Part shown: positions 1-6,801 of the stretch, in pieces
How positions within the stretch are numbered: the first letter of the stretch is position 1
Layout: every line of letters begins with the position of its first letter
Origin: CAYSJU01 sp964431495
GTDB lineage: Bacteria > Omnitrophota > Gorgyraeia > Tantalellales > Tantalellaceae
Assembly (NCBI GenBank): GCA_964431495.1
Contig: CAYSJU010000049.1
Location: 1-7,203 of the forward strand
Reading direction: 5' to 3'
Length of the DNA: 7,203 nt
Notes under the pieces: model-generated
Databases searched by the model: none
What the model saw: the letters and a program-made list of their open reading frames with translations, nothing else
Told to the model about the DNA's origin: nothing
Translations under genes and position numbers: made by a program

Positions 1-156
1 CTGGTCGAACAGGACCTTTGCCTTTTCCAGCCTCTGGAGCCAGGGAAGGGCTGCGGTCTCAGTGTCCAGCCGTTCGACCGTTTTAGGAAGAATATCGCGG
101 GAGAAACTTTGGCCGGTTTTTATGTCATATGCTTCCCGGTCATCTTTTACAATAAA
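1..156 (-). other. Third linker, cut by the window edge (residues 2139-2190)
   Basis: The sequence repeats the linker between propellers 1 and 2 (R-E-A-Y-D-I-K-T, S-F-S-R-D-I-L-P, D-T-E-T, L-E-K-A-K-V-L-F-D-Q). By analogy a third propeller should follow outside the window, but that cannot be seen. Confidence 0.75.
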
Positions 157-3100
157 AGGATGAACGGAACAAATGAGTATTTTGCTACCGGCCCCTGCTG
201 CAAGGAAGCTCCTCCCGTCAGGCGAAAACTGTATTAAATGCGCACTCCCATAATATGCAAAAATCTGTTCCGGTTTATCTTCCCATTTTTCTGTCCCTTC
301 ATCATATACGTAAAGACACAACCCATTGCTCTCAAGACTCCCCGTAAGAAAGCTTTTCCCGTCAGGCGAAAACTGTATTGAACACACCCTCTCACCATGC
401 TCGAAAATCTGCTCTGGTTCATCCTTCCAACCTCCATCTTCATCATGTACATAAAGCCGCGCTTTACCGTCAGTGTTCACCGTAAGTATACTCCTGCCAT
501 CGGGTGAAAACCTGGCCATAGTAGTTGAGGCGAAAGTATGCTCCGGTTCATCTTTCCATCTTTCGGCCTCTTCATCATACACGTAAAGTTGCTCTGTCCA
601 ATTGCCCGCGCTTGTCTGCATAAGTATGCTCCTGCCGTCCGGGGAAAACTGGACTGATGTAACTGCACCAGAAGGATCGAGAATCTGTTCCGGTTCATCT
701 TTCCATCTTTCGGCCTCTTCATCATATAGATAAAGGTGCGCTTTACAATTAAAGTTAGTACCTCCCGTAAAGATACTCCTCCCGTCAGGCGAAAACTGGG
801 CTGAATAGACATTCTTACTCTTCAAAACCTGTTCCGGTTCATCTTTCCATCTTCTTCCTTCCTTATCATATCCGTAAAGTCGCACTTCGCTACCACTCCC
901 CGTAAGAAAGCTTCTCCCGTCAGGCGAAAAATGGACTGACATGACCTGACTCTTATGTTTGAAAATCTGTTCCGGCTCATCCTTCCATCTGCCTGCTTTT
1001 TCATCATACACGTAAAGACGCGCTTTTTTGTCAGTGCTCCCCGTAAGAATGCTTCTCCCGTCAGGCGAAAAATGGACTGACCTGACATAAGTATCATTTT
1101 TAAAGCTCTGGAGCATCAAATATGTTTCTGTGGTTTCAAGCGGACTTAATAATGACTGGTCAACCTCTGTTCTGTCTATTTCTTCATCATGTTCTTTGAG
1201 TATCCTGCGCATTCTTTCAAGATGGGGGGCCCTTTGCGCATTGCTTTTTGCCTGGTCGAACATGAACTTCGCCCTTTCCAGCCGCTGCTGCCAGGGGCCG
1301 GCGGAGGTTTCCGTGTCCAGTAGTTTTACTTCTTCAGGAAGGATGTCGCGGGAGAAACTTTGGGCGGTTTTTATGTCATATGCCTCTCTTTCGTTCTTTA
1401 CAATAAAAGGATGCGAGGCAAAAAGGTACACATGGGTACTGTTTACCGTAAGGATGCTTTTGCCGTCCGGGGAAAATCGGGCTGACTCGACTACGGCGCC
1501 ATGCGCAAAGATCCCGTCAGGTTCGTCTTCCCACCCTTCATCTTCATCATACACATAAAGATAGGCTTCTCTCTCACTCGCCGTAAGGATACTTTTGCTG
1601 TCCGGGGCAAACTGGACTGATTTGACCCCGTCGTGATGCAGGAAAATTTTATCCGGTTCGTCTTTCCACCCTTCATCTTCATCATACACGTAAAGACACG
1701 CTTCGTACCAGTTACTCCCAGTAAGTATACTTTTACCGTCCGGGGCAAAGCTAACTGAACAGACGGGACCGCTATCCCCTAAAACATTATCCGGTTCGTC
1801 TTTCCACCCTTCATCTTCATCATATACGTAAAGTCGCGTTTCGCCCTTTTCGTCTTCGTCAGCCACATCAATATAATCCTTCCCACTCCCCGTAAGGATA
1901 CTCTTCCCGTCCGGTGAAAACTGGACTGAATTGACCCTGTATGTATGCCTGAATATCTTGTCCGGTTCGTCTTTCCACCCTTTATCTTTATCATATACGT
2001 AAAGTCGCGCTTCGCCCTCTTCGTCCCCACTCCCCGTAAGGATACTCTTCCCGTCCGGTGAAAACTGGACTGATCTTACGGCAAGGTCTCCGGGCGCAAA
2101 TATCTGTTCCGGTTCGTCTTTCCAACCTTCATCTTCATCATACACGTAAAGACGCGCTCTGCCATCCCAACTGCCCGTAAGGACACTTCTGCCGTCTGGT
2201 GAGAACTGGGCTGATTCGACGCTCTCTATATGCTCGAAAATATGGGACAAAAAGAGCCCTCCCTCCGCAAGATCGAGAGGCTTCAACGAGGATTGTTTGA
2301 CCTCTATCATGTCGATCTCCTCATTCTTCTCCCTGAGAAGTCTTTTTATTCTTTCAAGCTGAGGGGCCCTTTCTTTATCTGTCTTTGCCCGGTCAAAATC
2401 CAGTTTTGTCCTTTCTAATTCCCTGACCCATGTCTCTGGAACCTCCCTTTCTTCCTTTCTTTTCCCTTCCTTTTCTTCCTCTTCAACCTCCTCAACCCAT
2501 GTGAACGCCCTTGATAGATGTGTGAAGCTGTATAGAAATAATTCGTGTAATCTGCCGCGTGAATCCTGGGGGAATGCCATAAAAAGGATCCGATCCATTG
2601 ATCTTTCGATGAGTCCACATATTTTCTCAATGCTGAGTTCTCCCTTGAAGCGGGACCGGATATGGCCGCTAAGCTGCTCCGCCATCCTCAGAAAGGCTAT
2701 CTGTGACTGGTTGCTGTAACGGCCGCCGACCCCGCCTGACATATATCCAAGGTACCGGTCATAAACCATCAGTATATTGTCTATGAATAATCTCTTCATA
2801 TCCCGCGGCACCCCGCGCTCCTCAAGAGCCCCGTCCAGCATGTCATCCATTCTGTCCTTAAAGCGGCGGGAACCGTCGTATCCAAAGGTCACGTACCTCG
2901 ACTTCTCCGCTTCCGACCATTCCCAGTCGGAATCCATCCGGCTCACCACTATGATGTGCGCGTTTGAAGAACGTGTAAGTTTTGTGTCCCTGCCCCTGAG
3001 ATAAAGGCTTCCTTCCTGGAGGAACTCGTTCAGCGCGACCGCTTCTTCCGGCCTTAGATTATGGATGTTATCAAGCACATAGACGATCTCTTTTTCGGGG

Positions 3101-6100
3101 TTCGCTTCCGCCTCTTCTATCAGCCGGCCCAGGATCCCCTGTCCGAAACCCTGGGTGATACCGTCTTCATCGATAATGGGTCCTCCTTCCAGCATAAAAC
3201 GGTCGGTCTCACTGGTGACCGGAATGAACTTCATGACAGCACCGGGACGGTCCTTCAAAAATGACCTCATCATGCTCCGTATGCCTGTCTCCGGGGTGAC
3301 CCGGATATGAACGGGCCGGTTCTTCGCCAATGCTTCATCGACCAGGAAATCCTCTACTAATATATCCGGCAGATCCATCGAGAACTCCTTCTCTATCATC
3401 TCCCGGACACTATCCCTGTCGGAAGCGCTTTCCCATTTCGCAACAAGGTGATGGCTTACGGCTTCGGCGATCACATCCTTAGCTTCTTTACCCGCGCCTA
3501 TCCCCCAAAGAACATCCTCCGTGATCCTTTTCAGTTCCCTCAGCGTGAACACCACTCTCTCGTTCTTCCCGAACTCTTTCTCTAAATATCCGGTGACCAC
3601 ACGGTAATAGATCCCTGTAATATCCCGGATTATCCCTTCCCTGCTGTCGTCATCAGAAATACCGCTTACAATTTTCTGTTCCGACACCTTCCAGTCATGT
3701 TTAAGGAACATGTCCGCATACCGCGTGATCTTTTGCTTTTCGCTCTCTTCCCGGTCCCCGTCTCCGCTTATGAACTCATCCACGCTTAATACCGCCGTGT
3801 TCTCCTTGAACACGTCCGGGAACATGCCCCTGGCCTCATATCCTTCCGGGTTGGTATCGACAACTATGAGCGTTTGCGGGTGGATGTGTATAAAGCGCCG
3901 GTCCCTGCCCGGGGCAACCGGTACTTCCGCAAGCGTTATCACTCTATATCCGTCTTCATCCGGTTCAGTTTCAACTATCTGTTCGAGCCACCATGCGAGT
4001 GATACTTTTTCATCCAGGTCAAGTAATGTATTCAGTTCGCTTAAAGCTATGATCCCGCCTTGTTCCGCGCGTTCCTTGAACGAGGTCTCCCCGTTGAAAA
4101 CGAAGTTCCTGTCCTCATCCTGCTCATACCCTCCTATGAAGTCAGTCTGTTCGGTCCCCTGGCTTACCGGGTTGCTCAAAAAACCGCTCCCCCTCAGCCT
4201 GGCATAACCGCGGGCCGTGAAGGTCTTACCCACACCCGTGGGTCCTTCTAAACGAAGGATCCCAAGGCCCTGTTTAACAGCGTTCTCCATGGCCACGAGC
4301 ATCCTGACCGTATCAAGGTCAAGCACCAGTCCTGTTTTCTGATAGATCACGTCATACAGGTTTGTATTGTTTATGCCGTTGAATTCCCGGCTTAATTTTA
4401 TATCCGCGCCTGGAAGAAATAAAAAGTCACTGCCATCTCTGCTTTCAACCTTGACCTTGCTTAAATAGTTCTTATCATTCACATCAGGAGGAACTTGAAC
4501 GACTTTAGCTGGGACAAAATCCGATTGTGTCTCAATACTCTTGGCAACGACCCTGTCATAGAAAGATTCATCTTCAAGATTGGCTCCCTCACGTATCGTG
4601 AATATGATCTGCAGGTTCTCCGGGAGCTTGACCGTGCCGAGCTCGGGATGATCCAGTTCACCTATACGCAGCGCCTCCTGCAGCTGCGTCCTTACCTCAG
4701 GGTCTATGGCCTCCACGTTCTTTATAAGCAGCACGAATCTTTTATCCTCACCATCTGCCGCGGACTTTTCGGCCTTATCTATCATCTCCATAAGCGCGCC
4801 GTAACCGAATTCCAGCTGGTCGCTTCCCTCCACCGGCACTTTATGCCCCACGAGCTGCCGTTCTGTTGTGAACGGATGGCCGTATGTCACTGATAAATGG
4901 ATACCATCTTCCTCGGCGACCTCTTTCATCTTCTTCATGAGTCTTTGATCACTTTCAGGAGCCTCTGAAAAAAGAACGGGATAGGAAGAATAGAAAGCGC
5001 GCCGCACGCGCGCCCAAAGAGTGTTCCCAAAAACAAGGTACGGGGGCTTTCCTGCCGGAAGATCCCATTTCGCAACAGGCACAGTAAAACCCTCCTGCGG
5101 TTCTTCGGATCCCTTTATGCCTTGAAGGGGGAAATAACTGCGAACCTTCTGGTACCATTCCAACTCGTCGTCATAAGACATCCCTACAGGTTTCAGGTCG
5201 CGATAATACTGATATACCGCGAAATCCAACGCTATGGGAAGTGGATCTTCAACTCCCAGGCGCTTCAGATCTCTTACAACCTGCATCACGGTCATTGAAA
5301 AGCGTTCCTGCGTTCGCATGGAAAAGATATGTGACCTGAAAACCAGATCCGTGTTCAATAACTCCTCTTCATAAGCCACCTGCTGCCGGACCATTTCGCT
5401 TAATTCTTTATAGGAAAGTCCGAAGAGATCGAGAACCCCGTACTCATCTATCAGTTCTTTTATCAGTTCGTCCTCTGGTTTTCTTTTATCAAGAACCCCC
5501 TTCCCGAAATCAATTCCTGTAACCCTGCTTACGATCGGCTGCAAAACAGCATTTCCCAGGATATGCACGGCGCCTGCGGCTCCCAACACTTCAAAACTGA
5601 TAAACCCCGTAATCCCCAAACCCAAGGGTATGTTCAACGCCAGACTTAAGACACCGATAGATATAAGAGCAGGGATGAATAAGATCTTAAAGACAATAAA
5701 TGGGGTCAACCTTTTGTCTTCTTCCTTCCTGCTGAACAGGTGGCTTATAACAAAGGCTGTTCTGGATACCAGAAGCGTAATAACAAACAATTTAGATGAC
5801 GCCAGGAGTATCAAAAGAGGTATTCCCGTGAACTTCCTCTCCTCTAAAACTGGAGCGATAAAATCTTCGTATATTCTTTCCGGGATCTTGAGCTTCTTTA
5901 CAAAAAGCCTTCTTTGGAAAGATAGGGCTTTCTTTATTAAGCTGTCCCGCGGGGATAGGTCCTGTTCAGTTTCTACCTCAGCCCCAGGAGCCTCGTCTTT
6001 GACCGTGACCGCTTCCCCTGTCTCCTTTGGTTTGATATCTTCTTGAGAATCCTGCTCGAGAGGGCCCGGCGGAAGCGCCTTTTGGATCATTATCTGCCGG

Positions 6101-6570
6101 GAAAGATATTTTCCGATCCTTTTATCCTCTATTATCTGATAAGAAGGGCCTGGCTCTTCAGCGCCGGTCACCCTGTGATTGTAATACCGTATTTTAAAAA
6201 TTCCGGTACTTATTATTACATCGCCCTCTCCCGAAGAACCTTCGAGAGTCGGAAGGCGCTCTTGATAGGCGGCTGGTATTTCTTCAGATTTCCTCAATTC
6301 GTCGATCGCGGATTCAATATATTTTCGTATCTCAAACACGTTCTGGTTGACTATCTCCATTTCTAATTGCGCGAGATAATGAAATAGATATCCGGAAGCT
6401 ACAGCAAGGAAACCATCTTTTTTATTAAAGCTTGTGAAGTGTGTTCTGGCTTGGAGCGTATTTTGGGAAAATACATCAGGGTTTGCCCATGCTATTCCCT
6501 GACATATCATGGATATGCTCAAAGCTATCGCAATAATTTTAAATATTTTTAGTCTATTAATAGTGCACAT
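1..6570 (-). CDS. Giant membrane-anchored AAA_5-like ATPase / WD40-propeller protein (C-terminus beyond window)
   Basis: An uninterrupted frame of 2190 codons runs from ATG 6570 off the left edge. The start is the first ATG after an in-frame TAA about 100 nt upstream, with no GTG, TTG or other ATG between, and it yields a clean signal peptide. Order of parts by residue: signal peptide 1-29; soluble region 30-246, with a Pro/Glu-rich stretch near 175-215; hydrophobic segments about 250-338; helical region 339-525; AAA module 1 (about 525-690, degenerate); AAA module 2 (about 755-1060, P-loop GPTGVGKT at 776-783); AAA module 3 (about 1075-1345, degenerate); charged linker 1358-1444; six-repeat propeller; linker 1723-1818; seven-repeat propeller; start of a third linker. 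Likely role (inference): a membrane-bound remodelling or signalling ATPase whose propellers bind partners. No family name can be assigned to the whole. The gene has its own promoter and lies 359 bp from the next gene, which points the same way. Short frames on either strand inside it are shadows. Confidence 0.93.
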   Translation of the reverse strand, partial: MCTINRLKIFKIIAIALSISMICQGIAWANPDVFSQNTLQARTHFTSFNKKDGFLAVASGYLFHYLAQLEMEIVNQNVFEIRKYIESAIDELRKSEEIPAAYQERLPTLEGSSGEGDVIISTGIFKIRYYNHRVTGAEEPGPSYQIIEDKRIGKYLSRQIMIQKALPPGPLEQDSQEDIKPKETGEAVTVKDEAPGAEVETEQDLSPRDSLIKKALSFQRRLFVKKLKIPERIYEDFIAPVLEERKFTGIPLLILLASSKLFVITLLVSRTAFVISHLFSRKEEDKRLTPFIVFKILFIPALISIGVLSLALNIPLGLGITGFISFEVLGAAGAVHILGNAVLQPIVSRVTGIDFGKGVLDKRKPEDELIKELIDEYGVLDLFGLSYKELSEMVRQQVAYEEELLNTDLVFRSHIFSMRTQERFSMTVMQVVRDLKRLGVEDPLPIALDFAVYQYYRDLKPVGMSYDDELEWYQKVRSYFPLQGIKGSEEPQEGFTVPVAKWDLPAGKPPYLVFGNTLWARVRRAFYSSYPVLFSEAPESDQRLMKKMKEVAEEDGIHLSVTYGHPFTTERQLVGHKVPVEGSDQLEFGYGALMEMIDKAEKSAADGEDKRFVLLIKNVEAIDPEVRTQLQEALRIGELDHPELGTVKLPENLQIIFTIREGANLEDESFYDRVVAKSIETQSDFVPAKVVQVPPDVNDKNYLSKVKVESRDGSDFLFLPGADIKLSREFNGINNTNLYDVIYQKTGLVLDLDTVRMLVAMENAVKQGLGILRLEGPTGVGKTFTARGYARLRGSGFLSNPVSQGTEQTDFIGGYEQDEDRNFVFNGETSFKERAEQGGIIALSELNTLLDLDEKVSLAWWLEQIVETEPDEDGYRVITLAEVPVAPGRDRRFIHIHPQTLIVVDTNPEGYEARGMFPDVFKENTAVLSVDEFISGDGDREESEKQKITRYADMFLKHDWKVSEQKIVSGISDDDSREGIIRDITGIYYRVVTGYLEKEFGKNERVVFTLRELKRITEDVLWGIGAGKEAKDVIAEAVSHHLVAKWESASDRDSVREMIEKEFSMDLPDILVEDFLVDEALAKNRPVHIRVTPETGIRSMMRSFLKDRPGAVMKFIPVTSETDRFMLEGGPIIDEDGITQGFGQGILGRLIEEAEANPEKEIVYVLDNIHNLRPEEAVALNEFLQEGSLYLRGRDTKLTRSSNAHIIVVSRMDSDWEWSEAEKSRYVTFGYDGSRRFKDRMDDMLDGALEERGVPRDMKRLFIDNILMVYDRYLGYMSGGVGGRYSNQSQIAFLRMAEQLSGHIRSRFKGELSIEKICGLIERSMDRILFMAFPQDSRGRLHELFLYSFTHLSRAFTWVEEVEEEEKEGKRKEEREVPETWVRELERTKLDFDRAKTDKERAPQLERIKRLLREKNEEIDMIEVKQSSLKPLDLAEGGLFLSHIFEHIESVESAQFSPDGRSVLTGSWDGRARLYVYDEDEGWKDEPEQIFAPGDLAVRSVQFSPDGKSILTGSGDEEGEARLYVYDKDKGWKDEPDKIFRHTYRVNSVQFSPDGKSILTGSGKDYIDVADEDEKGETRLYVYDEDEGWKDEPDNVLGDSGPVCSVSFAPDGKSILTGSNWYEACLYVYDEDEGWKDEPDKIFLHHDGVKSVQFAPDSKSILTASEREAYLYVYDEDEGWEDEPDGIFAHGAVVESARFSPDGKSILTVNSTHVYLFASHPFIVKNEREAYDIKTAQSFSRDILPEEVKLLDTETSAGPWQQRLERAKFMFDQAKSNAQRAPHLERMRRILKEHDEEIDRTEVDQSLLSPLETTETYLMLQSFKNDTYVRSVHFSPDGRSILTGSTDKKARLYVYDEKAGRWKDEPEQIFKHKSQVMSVHFSPDGRSFLTGSGSEVRLYGYDKEGRRWKDEPEQVLKSKNVYSAQFSPDGRSIFTGGTNFNCKAHLYLYDEEAERWKDEPEQILDPSGAVTSVQFSPDGRSILMQTSAGNWTEQLYVYDEEAERWKDEPEHTFASTTMARFSPDGRSILTVNTDGKARLYVHDEDGGWKDEPEQIFEHGERVCSIQFSPDGKSFLTGSLESNGLCLYVYDEGTEKWEDKPEQIFAYYGSAHLIQFSPDGRSFLAAGAGSKILICSVHPFIVKDDREAYDIKTGQSFSRDILPKTVERLDTETAALPWLQRLEKAKVLFDQ
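157..1116 (-). repeat. WD40-type propeller 2, seven repeats (residues 1819-2138)
   Basis: F-S-P-D-G motifs lie at residues 1834, 1881, 1926, 1975, 2021, 2067 and 2115, giving seven repeats of 45-49 residues, one more than propeller 1. The outer motif is mostly one residue longer than in propeller 1: Y-D-E-E-A-E-R-W-K-D-E-P instead of Y-D-E-D-E-G-W-K-D-E-P. The fifth repeat keeps the shorter form. The last repeat again lacks its outer strand and runs into H-P-F-I-V-K. Seven is the commonest blade number for WD40 propellers. Confidence 0.85.
542..726. repeat. 38-bp exact direct repeat inside the propeller 2 coding region
   Basis: Positions 542-579 and 689-726 are identical, 147 bp apart. They encode the Y-D-E-E-A-E-R-W-K-D-E-P part of repeats 3 and 4 of propeller 2. 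This is a second, independent case of identical DNA between neighbouring repeats. Confidence 0.8.
1117..1404 (-). other. Helical linker between propellers (residues 1723-1818)
   Basis: It opens with H-P-F-I-V-K, R-E-A-Y-D-I-K-T and S-F-S-R-D-I-L-P, then D-T-E-T and a helix pair with L-E-R-A-K-F-M-F-D-Q-A-K and R-A-P-H-L-E-R-M-R-R-I-L-K-E. The second half matches the linker before propeller 1, and the first half matches the partial linker at the left edge. Propellers are therefore separated by a conserved rod-like spacer, not by random sequence. Confidence 0.75.
1405..2238 (-). repeat. WD40-type propeller 1, six repeats (residues 1445-1722)
   Basis: Six repeats begin their F-[SA]-P-D-[GS] motif at residues 1456, 1503, 1551, 1608, 1654 and 1699, each followed by the [RK]-S-[IV]-L-T core. 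Spacing is 45-57 residues. The third is longest because of an acidic insert after residue 1562. Repeats 1-5 continue into R-L-Y-V-Y-D, then D-E-D-E-G-W-K-D-E-P or a close variant. The sixth lacks that outer part and passes into the linker, while an L-S-H-I-F-E-H strand before repeat 1 looks like its missing outer strand. This is the usual closure of a propeller ring. Canonical Gly-His and Trp-Asp dipeptides are absent. Confidence 0.85.
1882..2073. repeat. 48-bp exact direct repeat inside the propeller 1 coding region
   Basis: Positions 1882-1929 and 2026-2073 are identical, 144 bp apart, in phase with the repeat unit (48 codons). They encode the end of the inner strand and the F-S-P-D-G-K-S-I-L-T-G-S core of repeats 2 and 3. 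Identity at silent positions points to recent duplication or gene conversion. Confidence 0.85.
2239..2499 (-). other. Charged, helical linker preceding propeller 1 (residues 1358-1444)
   Basis: The segment begins with a Glu/Lys/Arg-only run (about 1360-1376), then an amphipathic helix region containing L-E-R-T-K-L-D-F-D-R-A-K and R-A-P-Q-L-E-R-I-K-R-L-L. The second half recurs almost motif by motif before propeller 2 and again at the window edge, so it is a repeated module of the protein. A coiled coil is likely from the heptad-like Leu/Ile spacing. Confidence 0.7.
2536..3348 (-). other. AAA module 3, degenerate (residues about 1075-1345)
   Basis: The P-loop is reduced to V-T-P-E-T-G-I-R-S (1091-1099): the last Gly is kept but Lys-Thr is replaced by Ile-Arg. 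Walker B reads VYVLDN (1163-1168), so the Asp is kept and the Glu is Asn. It continues into I-H-N-L-R-P-E-E and an E-F-L-Q-E-G-S-L turn, as in MoxR-type modules. Sensor-1 is R1211 instead of Asn, the same swap as in module 1. R1225 sits at the arginine-finger position. A helical lid follows (about 1270-1345), with S-N-Q-S-Q-I-A-F-L-R-M-A resembling family lids. Confidence 0.65.
3391..4308 (-). other. AAA module 2, intact P-loop (residues about 755-1060)
   Basis: This module has a perfect Walker A, GPTGVGKT (776-783), and then a T-D-F-I-G-G-Y motif matching the D-L-x-G-G-Y of dynein-related AAA_5 proteins. Walker B is IIALSE (840-845): the catalytic Glu E845 is kept but the Mg-coordinating Asp is S844. 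Sensor-1 is D-T-N-P-E-G with N907 intact. The arginine-finger position after it reads F-K-E-N (921-924), so no Arg. The following helical part carries F-T-L-R-E-L-K-R (1008-1015), resembling a lid with sensor-2 R1011. It is the only module in this part of the protein likely to bind ATP normally. Confidence 0.85.
4501..4998 (-). other. AAA module 1, degenerate (residues about 525-690)
   Basis: The fold pattern of an AAA_5/MoxR module is readable but its catalytic residues are gone. Where a GxxGxGKT P-loop should follow a hydrophobic strand, the sequence is S-E-A-P-E-S-D-Q (535-542). A T-T-E-R-Q-L-V-G motif follows, as in this family. The Walker B position reads VLLIKN (613-618), with K617 and N618 in place of Asp-Glu, then the family-typical D-P-E-V-R-x-x-L-Q-E-A-L helix and a G-E-L turn. 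Sensor-1 Asn is replaced by R660. An Arg at the usual finger spacing (R673) is kept. I infer a structural, non-hydrolysing module. Confidence 0.7.
5557..5823 (-). other. Membrane-spanning cluster (residues 250-338)
   Basis: Three hydrophobic stretches are visible: about 250-279 (contains K260 and R270), 291-312, and 316-338. A short charged loop (R281 to R287) separates the first two, and only N313-P315 separates the last two, which may therefore form a hairpin. With a cleaved signal peptide and three crossings, the ATPase modules would end up in the cytoplasm, where ATP is available. However, the many Lys/Arg residues just before residue 247 argue against that side being outside, so the topology is uncertain. 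Confidence 0.65.
6484..6570 (-). other. Sec-type signal peptide of the giant protein
   Basis: Residues 1-29 have a basic start (R6, K8, K11), a hydrophobic core from about I12 to I26, and an A-W-A motif at 27-29 followed by Asn-Pro, a good type I signal-peptidase site after A29. C23 lies inside the core but is not followed by a convincing mature lipoprotein start, so a lipobox is less likely. If uncleaved, the segment would serve as an N-terminal anchor. Confidence 0.8.
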
Positions 6571-6640
6571 GTTCTTTTTTAATGATTTTAATAAGTTGTT
6601 CCTTTCCCAGCTTTTTTTTGGACTAATTTTGCGTGCATAT

Positions 6641-6668
6641 AGTATATCATATTATTAAAAATTGTCAA
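6641..6668 (-). promoter_or_regulatory. Sigma70-type promoter for the giant gene
   Basis: On the minus strand TTGACA (6668-6663) is followed after 16 bp by TATACT (6646-6641) in AT-rich DNA. Initiation is expected near 6634, giving a leader of about 64 nt. No good Shine-Dalgarno sequence lies in the right place: the 10 nt before the ATG read AAAAAAGAAC, and a GGGAAAGG run is too far upstream (about 30 nt). Confidence 0.75.
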
Positions 6669-6801
6669 TGATGCCATTCTTGCTTTTTTATGCCTTAACT
6701 TATGCAAGATATCCCGAAGACGCTCTGCATAACACTTTTAAATTTAACAGATTATGGAAAATGCTGGCTGGGGTTTCTGATGGGAAGAATTTTGAAATAT
6801 T

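Noticed and set aside
234..2030. Several minus-strand frames of 70-110 codons with repeated M-M-K and D-G-K-M-N motifs
   Set aside because: They are the alternate-frame reading of the WD40 repeats of the giant gene. Their apparent repetition mirrors the real F-S-P-D-G/W-K-D-E-P repeats.
1..2238. Regular repeats every 140-150 bp considered as a CRISPR or satellite array
   Set aside because: The period is in-frame, the spacers are coding and the variation is at the protein level (WD40 blades). No short identical repeat-spacer pattern is present.
1130..4893. Plus-strand frames of 60-165 codons (for example 3710-4207 and 4495-4893)
   Set aside because: They are antisense to the conserved AAA and linker coding region, lack ribosome-binding sites and give low-complexity Ser/Leu-rich products without recognisable motifs.
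5630..6366. Plus-strand frames opposite the N-terminal and membrane region (138 and 107 codons)
   Set aside because: They overlap the well-supported minus-strand frame with its signal peptide. Their hydrophobic appearance is a complement of the membrane segments.
6500..6504. Cys23 of the signal peptide as a lipoprotein lipobox
   Set aside because: It lies within the hydrophobic core with no Leu-[AS]-[GA]-Cys context, while A-W-A at 27-29 is a better signal-peptidase I site.
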